Origin: Paenochrobactrum glaciei
GTDB lineage: Bacteria; Pseudomonadota; Alphaproteobacteria; Rhizobiales; Rhizobiaceae
NCBI RefSeq assembly: GCF_039522165.1
Contig: NZ_BAAADE010000001.1
Coordinates: 372,001-436,000 of the forward strand
Direction: 5' to 3'
DNA: 64,000 nt
A model generated the notes under the pieces. The model saw nothing but the letters and a program-made list of their open reading frames with translations, did not search any database and was not told the DNA's origin. This document shows positions 41,937 to 51,102 of the stretch, piece by piece (position 1 is the first letter of the stretch; every line of letters starts with the position of its first letter). A program made the position numbers and the translations under genes.

Positions 41937-43225
41937 GTATTCAAGTTACCCGCCTGTCCAACGGACTGACAATTGCCACGGACACAATGCCACATATTGA
42001 AAGTGTGGCATTGGGCATCTGGGTAAAAGCTGGAGCCCGTAACGAAGCGGAAAACCGCCACGGCATCGCACATCTTCTGGAACACATGGCCTTTAAAGGC
42101 ACAGAAAACAGATCAGCATGGCAGATCGCCGCCGATATTGAAAATGTCGGCGGTGAGATCAACGCAGCCACCAGCGTTGAAACCACCTCTTATTATGCCC
42201 GTGTGATGCGCAACGACATGCCGCTTGCCATCGACATTCTGGCCGATATCATGACCAGCTCCAAGTTCGACGAAGACGAGCTGGAACGCGAAAAACAGGT
42301 CATCATGCAGGAAATTGGTGCTGCGCATGATACGCCTGATGATATTGTTTTTGACCGTTTTACCGAAACGGCCTACCGCCATCAGCCGATTGGCCGCGCT
42401 ATTTTAGGTACGCCTGAAACGGTCGCAGGCTTCACCTCGGCCGATCTGCGCAGCTATATGAATGAGCAATATAGTGCCGACCGTATGGTTGTAACGGCTG
42501 CCGGTGGCGTGGATCACGACGAATTTGTGCGTGAAGTCGAACAACGCCTCGGAAGTTTCCGCTCCACCAATACAGCACCCGTGCCAAACATTGCCACTTA
42601 TGTGGGCGGTGATTTCCGCGAAGACCGTGACCTAATGGATGCGCAGCTGTTATTAGGCTTTGAAGGCAAAGCCTATCATGTGCGCGATTTTTATGCCTCA
42701 CAATTGCTATCCATGGTGCTTGGCGGCGGCATGTCCTCACGCCTCTTTCAGGAAGTGCGTGAAAAACGCGGTCTGTGCTATTCGGTCTATGCCTTCCATT
42801 GGGGCTTTTCCGATACCGGTATTTTCGGCATTCATGCCGCAACGGGCCGTGATGAAATGGTTGAGCTGGTGCCTGTCATCATTGATGAATTGCACAAAGT
42901 ATCCGACCATATCAGCATTGAAGAAGTTGACCGTGCCCGCGCACAATATCGCGCCGGCCTGTTGATGGCACAAGAAAGCGCTTCCAGCCGTGCCGGACAA
43001 TTGGCGCGCCAGTTCATGCTTTATGGCCGCCCTGTCGACAATCAGGAGCTGATGGATCGCCTGTCGCTGATTACGCCTGAACGTCTGACCGATCTTGCCG
43101 GTCGTTTGTTTGTTGATACCAAGCCAACCATCGCAGCCGTTGGTCCGGTTGGCAAACTGATGGACTTCGACACATTGGGCAGCTCTTTGCACAAGCGCGT
43201 AAAAAAGCCTCAATTAGCAATTTAA
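41933..43225 (+). CDS. M16 family zinc metallopeptidase (processing peptidase-like)
   Basis: 430 residues, one M16B subunit. The inverted zinc motif HLLEHMAFKG (HxxEH) is at 44-53, with the distant Glu in LEREKQVIMQEI near 119-130, so the site is complete. The second half has GGGMSSRLFQEVREKRGLCY near 263-282, the family substrate-contact loop. Related to the mitochondrial processing peptidase beta subunit; bacterial relatives degrade or trim peptides, substrate unknown. The arrangement behind thrC with a 4-base overlap is common in Hyphomicrobiales. A terminator follows. Confidence 0.94.
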   Translation: MSIQVTRLSNGLTIATDTMPHIESVALGIWVKAGARNEAENRHGIAHLLEHMAFKGTENRSAWQIAADIENVGGEINAATSVETTSYYARVMRNDMPLAIDILADIMTSSKFDEDELEREKQVIMQEIGAAHDTPDDIVFDRFTETAYRHQPIGRAILGTPETVAGFTSADLRSYMNEQYSADRMVVTAAGGVDHDEFVREVEQRLGSFRSTNTAPVPNIATYVGGDFREDRDLMDAQLLLGFEGKAYHVRDFYASQLLSMVLGGGMSSRLFQEVREKRGLCYSVYAFHWGFSDTGIFGIHAATGRDEMVELVPVIIDELHKVSDHISIEEVDRARAQYRAGLLMAQESASSRAGQLARQFMLYGRPVDNQELMDRLSLITPERLTDLAGRLFVDTKPTIAAVGPVGKLMDFDTLGSSLHKRVKKPQLAI

Positions 43226-43237
43226 CACATTAAGAAT

Positions 43238-43268
43238 AAGCCGGTAGCATAGTGCCGCCGGCTTTTTT
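43238..43268 (+). terminator. Terminator after M16 peptidase gene
   Basis: AAGCCGG/CCGGCTT stem (43238-43244, 43258-43264) with a 13-base loop followed by T run. Confidence 0.8.
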
Positions 43269-43322
43269 CTAACTCGTTTTTTGATGGTCACAGGCTGACA
43301 AAGATCCTATTTAAGGCGCCCC

Positions 43323-43919
43323 ATGATAGCTTTGCCCTTCATGCGTAATAACAGCCTGAAATTACAAGGAATAAAGGTTCATATCAGAGAACCTTATTTA
43401 AGTGATTATCAGGCATGGAAGGTTTTGCGTGAAAAAAGCAGAGCATTTTTGACGCCGTGGGAGCCGACATGGGCACCGGATGTACTGGAAAAAAGTGCAT
43501 TCCGGCATAGAATTCGGCACTATCAGGAAGAAATTAACAAAGGTACGACCTATCCTTTCTTCATCTTTCGCAATGAAGATCAGCAATTGGTCGGCGGAAT
43601 AACGCTTAATAATATCAGACGTGGTGTTGGTCAGAACGGGATGATCGGCTATTGGAGCGGTGCTGCATTTGCCGGAAAAGGCTATATGAGTGAAGCACTC
43701 GCCTTAGTTATCCCCTTCGCATTTCAGCATCTTGGCTTGCACAGGCTTGAAGCTGCCTGTATTCCCAATAATATACGTTCGATTAGTCTTCTCGAAAAAG
43801 CTGGATTTCAGCAAGAGGGCCTTTTGCGCTCTTATCTGAAAATCAACGGAAAGTGGCAGGATCATATTCTTTTGTCCCTGCTTGAAAGCGATAAATACAA
43901 TATCGACAACAAGGTGTAA
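43323..43919 (+). CDS. GNAT family N-acetyltransferase (RimJ/RimL type)
   Basis: 198 residues of the ribosomal-protein Ser/Ala acetyltransferase class. An N-terminal segment IKVHIREPYLSDYQAW is followed by the acetyl-CoA binding core IGYWSGAAFAGKGYMSEAL near 115-133 (Q/RxxGxG/A variant) and EAACIPNNIRSISLLEKAGF near 140-159, a strongly conserved RimJ signature. It could modify a ribosomal protein N-terminus or a small amine. The reading frame for the following GGDEF-EAL gene begins 5 bases after this stop. Confidence 0.9.
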   Translation: MIALPFMRNNSLKLQGIKVHIREPYLSDYQAWKVLREKSRAFLTPWEPTWAPDVLEKSAFRHRIRHYQEEINKGTTYPFFIFRNEDQQLVGGITLNNIRRGVGQNGMIGYWSGAAFAGKGYMSEALALVIPFAFQHLGLHRLEAACIPNNIRSISLLEKAGFQQEGLLRSYLKINGKWQDHILLSLLESDKYNIDNKV

Positions 43920-43923
43920 AACA

Positions 43924-46923
43924 GTGCCGGCAATTAAAAGCTATCGCAACAAAGCCCTGAAAAGGCTGAATTTAATGGCTCAATTTGCTGCCTTGATGAT
44001 CACGCTTGTACTGACAAGTTTTATTGCCTCTCCGGCTCTGGCTGTCGAACCTATCAAAATTTCTAAAAGCGATGTTGCACTGGATCTGACACGCGCCGTT
44101 GATATCTACCGTAATCAGGGAGAAAGCGTGCAGGTTTCCACCGCACCCGGCCCTGATGGCATTGTGCGTCGTATTGAAGTGCAGGCTGACGGCAAAGGCC
44201 GCTCGTCGGGTGACTGGGCGGCTTTTTCTATTGCTAACCCGACCGATGAGCAGATCGACCGCCTGATTGTCGCGCCGCATTTCCGTTTGGTCAATTCCGG
44301 TATTGTCTGGCCTGATCTGGGCTCCAACCGCATCAATTCCATCACCCCGAGTGAAGGTTTTGCGCTTGATCGCCAGCCAAGCCCCGATGCCGACGTGTTC
44401 CGCATCACCATCAATCCGGGCACGGTTGTTACTTTTGTTGCCGAACTTGCCTCCACCAATCTGCCGCAGGTCTATCTGTGGGAGCCGGATGCTTATAAAG
44501 ACACCGTCAACTCCTACACGCTTTATCGCGGCATTCTGCTTGGTATTTCCGGTCTGCTGGCCTTGTTCCTCACCATTTTGTTTGTGGTCAAAGGCACATC
44601 GCTTTTTCCCGCTACAGCCGCCCTTGCATGGGCCGTTCTTGCCTATATTTGCGTTGATTTCGGTTTCTGGACAAAGCTGATTGCCATCACCCCTGGCAAT
44701 GAACAGGTCTGGCGTGCCGGTACTGAAGTTGCCCTTGCCGCCTCGCTCGTCATTTTTCTGTTCACCTATCTTAACCTCAACCGCTGGCATGACCATTTCA
44801 GCTATGGTGCGGTGACATGGGTGCTCGGTCTGCTGGCTCTTGCCGGTGTTGCTATTTTCGACCCGCCAATTGCCTCCGGTATTGCACGTATCTCGCTGGC
44901 TCTCACCGTTGTCAGCGGCATCGGCCTTATCGGCTATCTGGCACTCAAAGGCTATGACCGCGCGATTATGCTGATACCGGCATGGTTGCTTATTCTGATC
45001 TGGCTGATCGGCGGCTGGATGACAGTGACCGGCCTTGTCGATAATGACATTGTGCAGCCAGCACTTGGTGGCGGCCTCGTGCTGATCGTTCTGCTCATTG
45101 GTTTTACCGTGATGCAGCACGCTTTTGCCGGTGGCGCGATGCAGCTTGGCCTGCTCTCTGACATGGAACGTCAGGCGCTCGCGGTGATCGGTGCCGGAGA
45201 TATTGTCTGGGATTGGGATGTGCCACGCGACCGCGTAACCACCACGCCTGATATTGCACATTATTTAGGCAGCAGTGCGAGCTCCTTGCAAAGTGCAGTG
45301 CGCAACTGGTTGCCGGTGATGCATGGCGATGATCGTGATCGTTTCCGCGCAACATTGGATGCGCTGCTTGAAAACCGCCGCGGCAAAATCAGCCAGACCT
45401 TCCGCTTGCGCGCTAATGACGGCCATTATCATTGGTATTCGCTGCGTGCGCGCCCTGTCATCGGTCTTGATGGCGAAGTGGTGCGTTGTGTCGGCACGCT
45501 CGTTAATGTCACCGAACAGAAGAAAGCCGAAGAGCGTCTGCTGCATGATGCGGTGCATGATAATCTCACCGGCCTGCCTAACCGCGAGTTGTTCCTTGAT
45601 CGCTTAAACAGCGTGATGAACATGGCTCAGGAAGAAATCCGCTTCCGCCCGACTGTGTTCATCATCAACATCGACCGCTTTAAACAGGTCAATGACAGCC
45701 TCGGCATGTCGGCAGGTGACACTATCCTGCTTACAATCTCGCGCCGCCTGTTCCGCTTGCTCAAACCGCAGGATACGCTGTCGCGCCTCTCCTCAGACCA
45801 GTTTGGCTTGTTGCTGGCTTCCGAAAGCGATCCGGCTCGCATTGCTGCCTTTGCTGAGGCGCTGCGTCAAGCTGTTCGTGCGCCGATTGCCTATGCCAAG
45901 CGCGAAATTGTATTAACCGCCTCTGTTGGCCTTATCACCTGGACAAAAGCTGCCACTAGTGCCGAAAACTTCGTCAAGGATGCAGAGCTTGCCATGTATC
46001 AGGCCAAGCGCTGTGGCGGTGATAAAATCGAGCCGTTCCGTCCGGCATTGCGTGAAATCGGCAGCGATAAATTACAGCTCGAATCTGATCTACGCCGTGC
46101 GATTGAACGTGAAGAAATCAGCCTCGCCTATCAACCGATCGTGCGTCTTTCTGATGGAACGGTTGCCGGTTTTGAAGCATTGATGCGTTGGGATCACCCA
46201 AGACGCGGGCCGATTTCGCCATCAGAATTTATTCCGATTGCGGAAAATTCAGGCCTCATCATCCAGCTCGGCATGTTTGCCATGCAAAAAGCTGCTGAAA
46301 CTCTGTCTAACTGGCAAGAACAGTTCCCGAAATTTGATCTCTTTGTTTCGGTTAACCTGTCCAGCACGCAGCTTATCCGTCAAGATCTCATCAATGATAT
46401 ACGCTCAGTTATCTCGCGTATTCATTTGAAACCGGGCAGTCTGAAACTGGAACTGACCGAATCTGTCCTGATGGAAAATCCGGAACAATCCACTCATGTG
46501 CTCAACCGTTTGAAGACAATGGGCATTGGCTTGTCACTGGATGATTTTGGCACAGGCTATTCGTCACTTTCCTATCTGACCCGCTTCCCGTTTGATATTA
46601 TCAAAATCGACCGTTCTTTTGTGATCGGCGATCAGCCACAGAAAAACACATTGCTGCGCTCCATCGTCAGCATGGCACATGATCTGGGGCTTGCAGTTGT
46701 AACTGAAGGCGTTGAGAGCGAGCATGATGCAGAGCATCTGGCGCAGATCGGTTGCGAATATGTTCAAAGCTTCATGTTCGGCGAACCGATGATCGTTGAT
46801 GATGCAACCCTTATCCTCACCCAGCAGGAAATGGAAAAAGAACAGCCACCGGCTCAGATCGCGCAAGAAGTAGCAATGCCAGAGGATGAACCAACGGCAG
46901 AGCAAACTGAAAAGCTTAAGTGA
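43924..46923 (+). CDS. Membrane PAS-GGDEF-EAL protein with degenerate GGDEF
   Basis: About 999 residues. Order: signal/anchor helix near 10-38; periplasmic sensor beta domain 40-190; about seven transmembrane helices 200-395; PAS domain with ICDW-like VWDWDVPRD near 425; PAC; GGDEF domain 540-700; EAL domain 715-965. The GGDEF signature reads SSDQF, so cyclase activity is unlikely. EAL residues are intact (FEALMRWDHP, VNLSSTQL, ELTESVLM, LDDFGTGYSSLSY, IDRSF). A c-di-GMP phosphodiesterase with a possible GTP-sensing or inactive GGDEF is expected. GTG 43924 is chosen (AAGGTG at 43911-43916); an in-frame ATG at 43882 lies inside the upstream gene. Confidence 0.9.
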   Translation: MPAIKSYRNKALKRLNLMAQFAALMITLVLTSFIASPALAVEPIKISKSDVALDLTRAVDIYRNQGESVQVSTAPGPDGIVRRIEVQADGKGRSSGDWAAFSIANPTDEQIDRLIVAPHFRLVNSGIVWPDLGSNRINSITPSEGFALDRQPSPDADVFRITINPGTVVTFVAELASTNLPQVYLWEPDAYKDTVNSYTLYRGILLGISGLLALFLTILFVVKGTSLFPATAALAWAVLAYICVDFGFWTKLIAITPGNEQVWRAGTEVALAASLVIFLFTYLNLNRWHDHFSYGAVTWVLGLLALAGVAIFDPPIASGIARISLALTVVSGIGLIGYLALKGYDRAIMLIPAWLLILIWLIGGWMTVTGLVDNDIVQPALGGGLVLIVLLIGFTVMQHAFAGGAMQLGLLSDMERQALAVIGAGDIVWDWDVPRDRVTTTPDIAHYLGSSASSLQSAVRNWLPVMHGDDRDRFRATLDALLENRRGKISQTFRLRANDGHYHWYSLRARPVIGLDGEVVRCVGTLVNVTEQKKAEERLLHDAVHDNLTGLPNRELFLDRLNSVMNMAQEEIRFRPTVFIINIDRFKQVNDSLGMSAGDTILLTISRRLFRLLKPQDTLSRLSSDQFGLLLASESDPARIAAFAEALRQAVRAPIAYAKREIVLTASVGLITWTKAATSAENFVKDAELAMYQAKRCGGDKIEPFRPALREIGSDKLQLESDLRRAIEREEISLAYQPIVRLSDGTVAGFEALMRWDHPRRGPISPSEFIPIAENSGLIIQLGMFAMQKAAETLSNWQEQFPKFDLFVSVNLSSTQLIRQDLINDIRSVISRIHLKPGSLKLELTESVLMENPEQSTHVLNRLKTMGIGLSLDDFGTGYSSLSYLTRFPFDIIKIDRSFVIGDQPQKNTLLRSIVSMAHDLGLAVVTEGVESEHDAEHLAQIGCEYVQSFMFGEPMIVDDATLILTQQEMEKEQPPAQIAQEVAMPEDEPTAEQTEKLK

Positions 46924-46926
46924 TTT

Positions 46927-46958
46927 AAAAAAACTGACCGGAGACGGTCAGTTTTTTT
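46927..46958. terminator. Bidirectional terminator after GGDEF-EAL gene
   Basis: AAACTGACCG-GAGA-CGGTCAGTTT (46931-46954) with A and T runs outside, immediately after the stop and between convergent genes. Confidence 0.92.
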
Positions 46959-46977
46959 GTTTCATCATTGGAAAATC

Positions 46978-47601
46978 TCAGGCCCTTCCGGCACTGGTCA
47001 CAAGGCGGGAAATATCAACGCCGATTTCTAACAATAGCCGTTCATATTGGCTGCTAATATCGCCATCAAACAAAAGGGCATTATTCGCCGGACATGTCAG
47101 CCAGCCATTTTGTGCCAGTTCTGCCTCCAGCTGCCCTGCGCCCCAGCCGGAATAGCCAAGCGTCATAATGGCTTGGCGCGGGCCCTTATCGTCATAAATT
47201 GCACGGACAATATCGACCGTTGCGGTCATCGAAACATCTTCAGCAACCGGCATGGTGGAAGAAACACTATAATCACTCGAATGGATAACAAAGCCACGAT
47301 TTTTATCCACCGGCCCGCCATTGCGGATCATTAACTTACGTTGATGGTCAGGCAGAATAATCGCATCTTCTTCTTTGATGATACCAATCTGCTCCAGCAA
47401 ATCGGTAAAGCCGATCGGCTGTTGCTGATTGATGATAAAGCCCATAGCACCTTCGGGTGAATGCGCACAAATATAAACAACGGAACGAGCAAATTGCTCA
47501 TCCACCATATTGGGCATGGCCAGTAAAAACTGACCGTTTAAAAAACCATTTTGCAGTTCTTCAGCTTTACTAATCTTTACCTCCTGCCTTTCAACGCACA
47601 A
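46978..47601 (-). CDS. YqgE/AlgH family protein (DUF179)
   Basis: 207 residues from a TTG start, or about 198 from an ATT. The core is typical: FLNGQFLLAMPNMVDEQFAR, SVVYICAHSPEGAMGFIINQ near 42-60, NGGPVDKNRGFVIHS near 112, and GYSGWGAGQLEAELAQNGWL near 160. Function unsettled; AlgH was linked to alginate control, and many members have no known role. The start is the interesting point: a perfect AGGAGG (47580-47585) lies 5 bases before an ATT (47574), while TTG 47601 has only AAGG. The longer start is given here as the conservative coordinate. Confidence 0.9.
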   Translation of the reverse strand: MCVERQEVKISKAEELQNGFLNGQFLLAMPNMVDEQFARSVVYICAHSPEGAMGFIINQQQPIGFTDLLEQIGIIKEEDAIILPDHQRKLMIRNGGPVDKNRGFVIHSSDYSVSSTMPVAEDVSMTATVDIVRAIYDDKGPRQAIMTLGYSGWGAGQLEAELAQNGWLTCPANNALLFDGDISSQYERLLLEIGVDISRLVTSAGRA

Positions 47602-47801
47602 CAGGTGAGACCTTAGCTTGCCAGACTAACCGACCAACATCTTACGCATTATTTCTGATAAACCTAAACTCTGTCTTAATCGCGACAGACTGTCAATTTT
47701 TCTAAGTGCTAAAATAACAATTAAGCTTATTTCTAAAACAATCAGCTCTAAAAAAAGCAAACCGGCTCTTTAAAAAGATTTGTAAAAAATTCACTTGAAC
47801 A

Positions 47802-47816
47802 CGAGTGCCAAACTCG
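47802..47816. promoter_or_regulatory. Possible operator upstream of peroxiredoxin gene
   Basis: CGAGT-GCCAA-ACTCG, perfect 5-bp arms, 55-69 bases before the peroxiredoxin start codon, beside a TATATAAG -10-like element. Weak, position-based. Confidence 0.3.
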
Positions 47817-47870
47817 ACTTAACTACTCACAATACCTATATAAGACAGACCACATTCAGGGAGACGCAAC

Positions 47871-48356
47871 ATGACCATTAAAGTCGGCGATAAATTGCCA
47901 AATGCAACTTTCAAAGTGAAAACCAGTGACGGCGTTAAAGATGTCACCACTGATGAAGTTTTCAAGGGCAAAAAAGTTGTGCTCTTCGCAGTGCCGGGTG
48001 CTTTCACCCCAACCTGCACTCTCAACCATCTGCCGGGCTTCCTCGACAATTTTGATGCAATCAAAGCCAAAGGCGTCGACACTGTAGCCGTTACTGCGGT
48101 TAACGACGTATTTGTCATGAATGCGTGGGCAAACAGCACCGGCGCACAGGATAAGTTGACATTCCTCGCCGATGGCAGCGCACAATTTGCTAAGGCAGCA
48201 GGCCTTGATATTGACTTCACCGGCGGCGGCATGGGCGTACGCTCCAAGCGCTATTCAGCCGTGATCGAAGATGGCGTGGTAAAAGTTCTCAACATTGAAG
48301 AACAGCCAGGTCAGGCGGTTACATCCGCTGCATCCGCTCTGCTGGAACAGCTTTAA
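47871..48356 (+). CDS. Peroxiredoxin (PRX5/Prx II type)
   Basis: 161 residues of the atypical PRX5 subfamily. The peroxidatic Cys is in GAFTPTCTLNHLPGF (residues ~42-56), where PGxFTPxC is the family mark. There is no resolving Cys downstream (the rest of the protein has none), so it should be a 1-Cys enzyme reduced by glutaredoxin or a similar donor. It reduces H2O2 and alkyl hydroperoxides in the cytoplasm. GGGAGA is 6-7 bases before the ATG. Monocistronic, with a strong terminator. Confidence 0.95.
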   Translation: MTIKVGDKLPNATFKVKTSDGVKDVTTDEVFKGKKVVLFAVPGAFTPTCTLNHLPGFLDNFDAIKAKGVDTVAVTAVNDVFVMNAWANSTGAQDKLTFLADGSAQFAKAAGLDIDFTGGGMGVRSKRYSAVIEDGVVKVLNIEEQPGQAVTSAASALLEQL

Positions 48357-48361
48357 AAAAT

Positions 48362-48396
48362 AAAGGGCAGATCATGGATTTCATGATCTGCCCTTT
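48362..48396. terminator. Bidirectional terminator between peroxiredoxin and rnhA
   Basis: Perfect 15-bp stem AAAGGGCAGATCATG/CATGATCTGCCCTTT around a 5-base loop, A and T flanks. Confidence 0.95.
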
Positions 48397-48418
48397 TTCT
48401 TAAAAGACGCTTTGCCGC

Positions 48419-48889
48419 TTACTTAACTTTAAGCGATGTAAAAGCAGGTTTATAGGGTTTAAACGGCTCCATGCCTGCGCGTGCCAGTTCATCGGCGCGT
48501 TCATTTTCCGGATGCCCCGCATGGCCTTTAACCCAATGCCATTTCACATCATGCGGTTTACGAACCTCATCCAGCTCCTGCCATAATTCGGCATTTTTAA
48601 CCGGCTTTTTCGCGGCTGTTTTCCAGCCATTGCGCTTCCAGCCTTCAATCCAGCTGGAAATGCCATCACGCACATAAACGCTATCGGTATAAAGATCGAC
48701 GCGACAAGGCTGCTTCAAAGCTTTAAGTGCCGAAATAGCCGCCATCAGCTCCATACGATTATTCGTCGTATCCGCTTCGCCGCCCTTCAGCTCTTTTTCA
48801 TTACCATTCCAACGCAGCACAACGCCCCAGCCCCCCGGCCCCGGATTGCCTGAACATGCACCATCAGTGAAAGCTTCTATCTCTTTCAC
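48419..48889 (-). CDS. rnhA: Ribonuclease HI
   Basis: 156 residues, usual size. It cleaves the RNA strand of RNA-DNA hybrids using two metal ions. Acidic tetrad visible: Asp in FTDGACSGNPGPGGWG (~9), Glu in NRMELMAAI (~47), Asp in LYTDSVYVRDGI (~69), and Asp/Glu in NERADELARAG near 132-136. ATG overlaps the thrB stop by 4 bases; this thrB-rnhA coupling is common in Hyphomicrobiales. Confidence 0.97.
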   Translation of the reverse strand: MKEIEAFTDGACSGNPGPGGWGVVLRWNGNEKELKGGEADTTNNRMELMAAISALKALKQPCRVDLYTDSVYVRDGISSWIEGWKRNGWKTAAKKPVKNAELWQELDEVRKPHDVKWHWVKGHAGHPENERADELARAGMEPFKPYKPAFTSLKVK

Positions 48890-49878
48890 GCATGCTCTCC
48901 GCTTGTTGAAACTGCATTAGGCAGACCATATTCGCTGGCATTTTCCACCTGACGGTGGAAACGCAATTTACGCACATATTCCATCGGATCTTTTTTAACC
49001 ACAAAAGTACCATCCGGCACTGTCAGCCAGTCATAGAGACGGGTGAGCATGAAGCGCAGTGCAGCACCGCGCGAAAGGATCGGCAAGGCTTCTGTTTCAG
49101 CAACAGATAATGGCCGCACCGAATTATACCCGCGCAACAAAGCAGCACCCTTGGTCTGGTTATATGAGTGGTCTTTTTCAAAGCACCATGCATTGAGACA
49201 CACAGCCACATCATAGGCTAGAATATCGGTACAGGCGAAATAGAAGTCGATAAATCCTGACAATTTGTCATTCAGAAAGAAGACATTATCCGGAAACAGA
49301 TCGGCATGAATAACACCGCGTGGCAAATCTTGCGGCCAGTTGGCTTCCAGATAGGCTAAATCCGCTTCCGCTTCATCGATAAGGGCTGGCTCGATCTTAT
49401 CGGCATGAGCCAGAGATTGCTGCCATAATGGCCGCCAGTTATCGACCGTCAGGCCATTCTTGCGCTCCATGGTGAAGCTTTGGCCTGCCAGATGCATTTG
49501 TGCCAAGCCGACCCCCAATGCTTCGCAATGTTCAGCGGCAGGTTTGCGCAGCCACATGCCTTCCAAAAAGGTGACAATAGCCGCCGGACGGCCAGCCAGT
49601 TCACCAATCATTTCGCCATTACCGGCAACAACCGGCTGCGGGCATTCCAATCCTTCAGCAGAAAGATGCTGCATGAGTTTTAAGAAAAACGGCAATTCCT
49701 GCGGATTTACCCGCTTTTCATAAAGGGTCAGAATAAAAGCACCAGCCGTGGTGTGCAGCAGATAATTGGTGTTTTCGACACCTTCAGCAATGCCTTTATA
49801 AGAAGTCAGCGTTCCGATATTATAATTACTTAAAAACGCGGCAAGTTCGACTTCATTAATATCCGTGTAAACGGCCAT
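48886..49878 (-). CDS. thrB: Homoserine kinase (APH-fold, ThrB2 type)
   Basis: 330 residues of the aminoglycoside-phosphotransferase-like homoserine kinase, not the GHMP type of E. coli. It phosphorylates homoserine on the threonine pathway. Seen: GVENTNYLLHTTAGAFILTLYE near 28-49 (nucleotide lid and Lys region), GVIHADLFPDNVFF near 191-204 (catalytic HxDxxxxN) and IDFYFACTDILAYDVA near 213 (DFG-like, here DFYFA). AGGGGAAG precedes the ATG. Followed by rnhA; ispH is upstream. Confidence 0.95.
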   Translation of the reverse strand: MAVYTDINEVELAAFLSNYNIGTLTSYKGIAEGVENTNYLLHTTAGAFILTLYEKRVNPQELPFFLKLMQHLSAEGLECPQPVVAGNGEMIGELAGRPAAIVTFLEGMWLRKPAAEHCEALGVGLAQMHLAGQSFTMERKNGLTVDNWRPLWQQSLAHADKIEPALIDEAEADLAYLEANWPQDLPRGVIHADLFPDNVFFLNDKLSGFIDFYFACTDILAYDVAVCLNAWCFEKDHSYNQTKGAALLRGYNSVRPLSVAETEALPILSRGAALRFMLTRLYDWLTVPDGTFVVKKDPMEYVRKLRFHRQVENASEYGLPNAVSTSGEHA

Positions 49879-49980
49879 GAAAATTCTTCCCCTCAGCCAA
49901 GCTTTCGCTCAACTGTTATTCTTTTAAAACCAGAGCACATCCTGATCCCAAAACCGGCAGCCGATCTTGGGAGACATGCT

Positions 49981-50991
49981 TTATTCACCATTGACGAATG
50001 CCATGTCCTGCACGGTTAAATCAACATCGCGCAGCTGACGGTTTACCAAAAAGTTTTCGGTTTCAACCGTTGTCACGGCAAGTTCAATCTGCACTTCAAA
50101 ACGCGCTTTAAATGCTTCGATAATCTCGTTGACGATGATTTCCGGCGCAGATGCACCAGCAGACAGGCCAAGCACTGAAATATCGCCAAGACCATCCCAA
50201 TCAATCTCGTCGGCGCGCTGCACCAGCAAAGATTTTTTCGCCCCTGCCCGTTCTGCAACTTCCACCAAGCGCTTGGAGTTGGATGAATTTGGCGCACCAA
50301 CAATCAAAAACAGATCGCAACCCGGAGCGGCTTCTTTCACTGCTTCCTGTCGGTTGGTTGTGGCATAGCAGATAGATTCGGCCGCAGGTGCCAGTAAGTG
50401 CGGAAAGCGTTTTTGTAGCTCGGCCACAATGCCCGCCGTATCATCCACCGACAATGTGGTCTGCGTGACAAAGCCCAGATTATCCGGATCAGCAAATTCG
50501 CAATTACGGGCATCTTCAACGGTTTCAACCAGTGTGACCGCGCCTTCCGGCAACTGCCCCATGGTGCCGATTACTTCCGGATGGCCGGAATGGCCGATTA
50601 AAATGACATGGCGTCCCTGTCGCTCATGGCGCATAGCTTGTTTGTGCACTTTGGAAACAAGCGGGCATGTCGCATCCAGATAGAAAAGATTTTTGGCTTC
50701 CGCATCTGCCGGCACCGATTGCGGCACACCATGGGCTGAAAAAACCACCGGCTGTTCGCGATGCTCTAACGGAATTTCATGCAGCTCTTCAACAAAAACG
50801 GCACCACGTGATTGCAAACCTTCCACCACATAGCGATTATGCACGATTTCATGACGCACATAGACCGGTGCGCCATATTTTTTCAAAGCCAGAATGACGA
50901 TCTGAATAGCGCGGTCAACACCGGCACAAAAGCCACGTGGCCCACAGAGACGAATTTCCAGTTTCGGGCGCTGTTCCACGTTTAAAGACAT
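49981..50991 (-). CDS. ispH: 4-hydroxy-3-methylbut-2-enyl diphosphate reductase (IspH/LytB)
   Basis: About 336 residues. Last enzyme of the MEP isoprenoid pathway, making IPP and DMAPP with a 4Fe-4S cluster. The three cluster Cys are at GPRGFCAGVDRA (~18), DATCPLVSKVH (~110) and ESICYATTNRQEA (~208); AHGVPQSV and GHSGHPEV are also present. I chose the ATG at 50991 (MSLNVEQRP) because GAAGAG lies 9 bases upstream; the frame is open to 51051 but that extension is not IspH-like. Together with dxs at the right edge, the MEP pathway is represented twice in the window. Confidence 0.94.
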   Translation of the reverse strand: MSLNVEQRPKLEIRLCGPRGFCAGVDRAIQIVILALKKYGAPVYVRHEIVHNRYVVEGLQSRGAVFVEELHEIPLEHREQPVVFSAHGVPQSVPADAEAKNLFYLDATCPLVSKVHKQAMRHERQGRHVILIGHSGHPEVIGTMGQLPEGAVTLVETVEDARNCEFADPDNLGFVTQTTLSVDDTAGIVAELQKRFPHLLAPAAESICYATTNRQEAVKEAAPGCDLFLIVGAPNSSNSKRLVEVAERAGAKKSLLVQRADEIDWDGLGDISVLGLSAGASAPEIIVNEIIEAFKARFEVQIELAVTTVETENFLVNRQLRDVDLTVQDMAFVNGE

Positions 50992-51102
50992 AAGCATCAT
51001 CTCTTCATTCAAGGCATAATCAACCGTGCTTTGCTGAGCCAGCAAAACCAATATATTCAGGAGTTGGGCTTAGTGCCACTAAAAGTCAAGCTTTAAGCGT
51101 GA

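Noticed and set aside
43972..45261. 429-codon open frame on the minus strand, opposite the PAS-GGDEF-EAL gene
   Set aside because: Composition is rich in His, Asn and Gln with no hydrophobic core or known motif; it mirrors the codon pattern of the real gene on the other strand.
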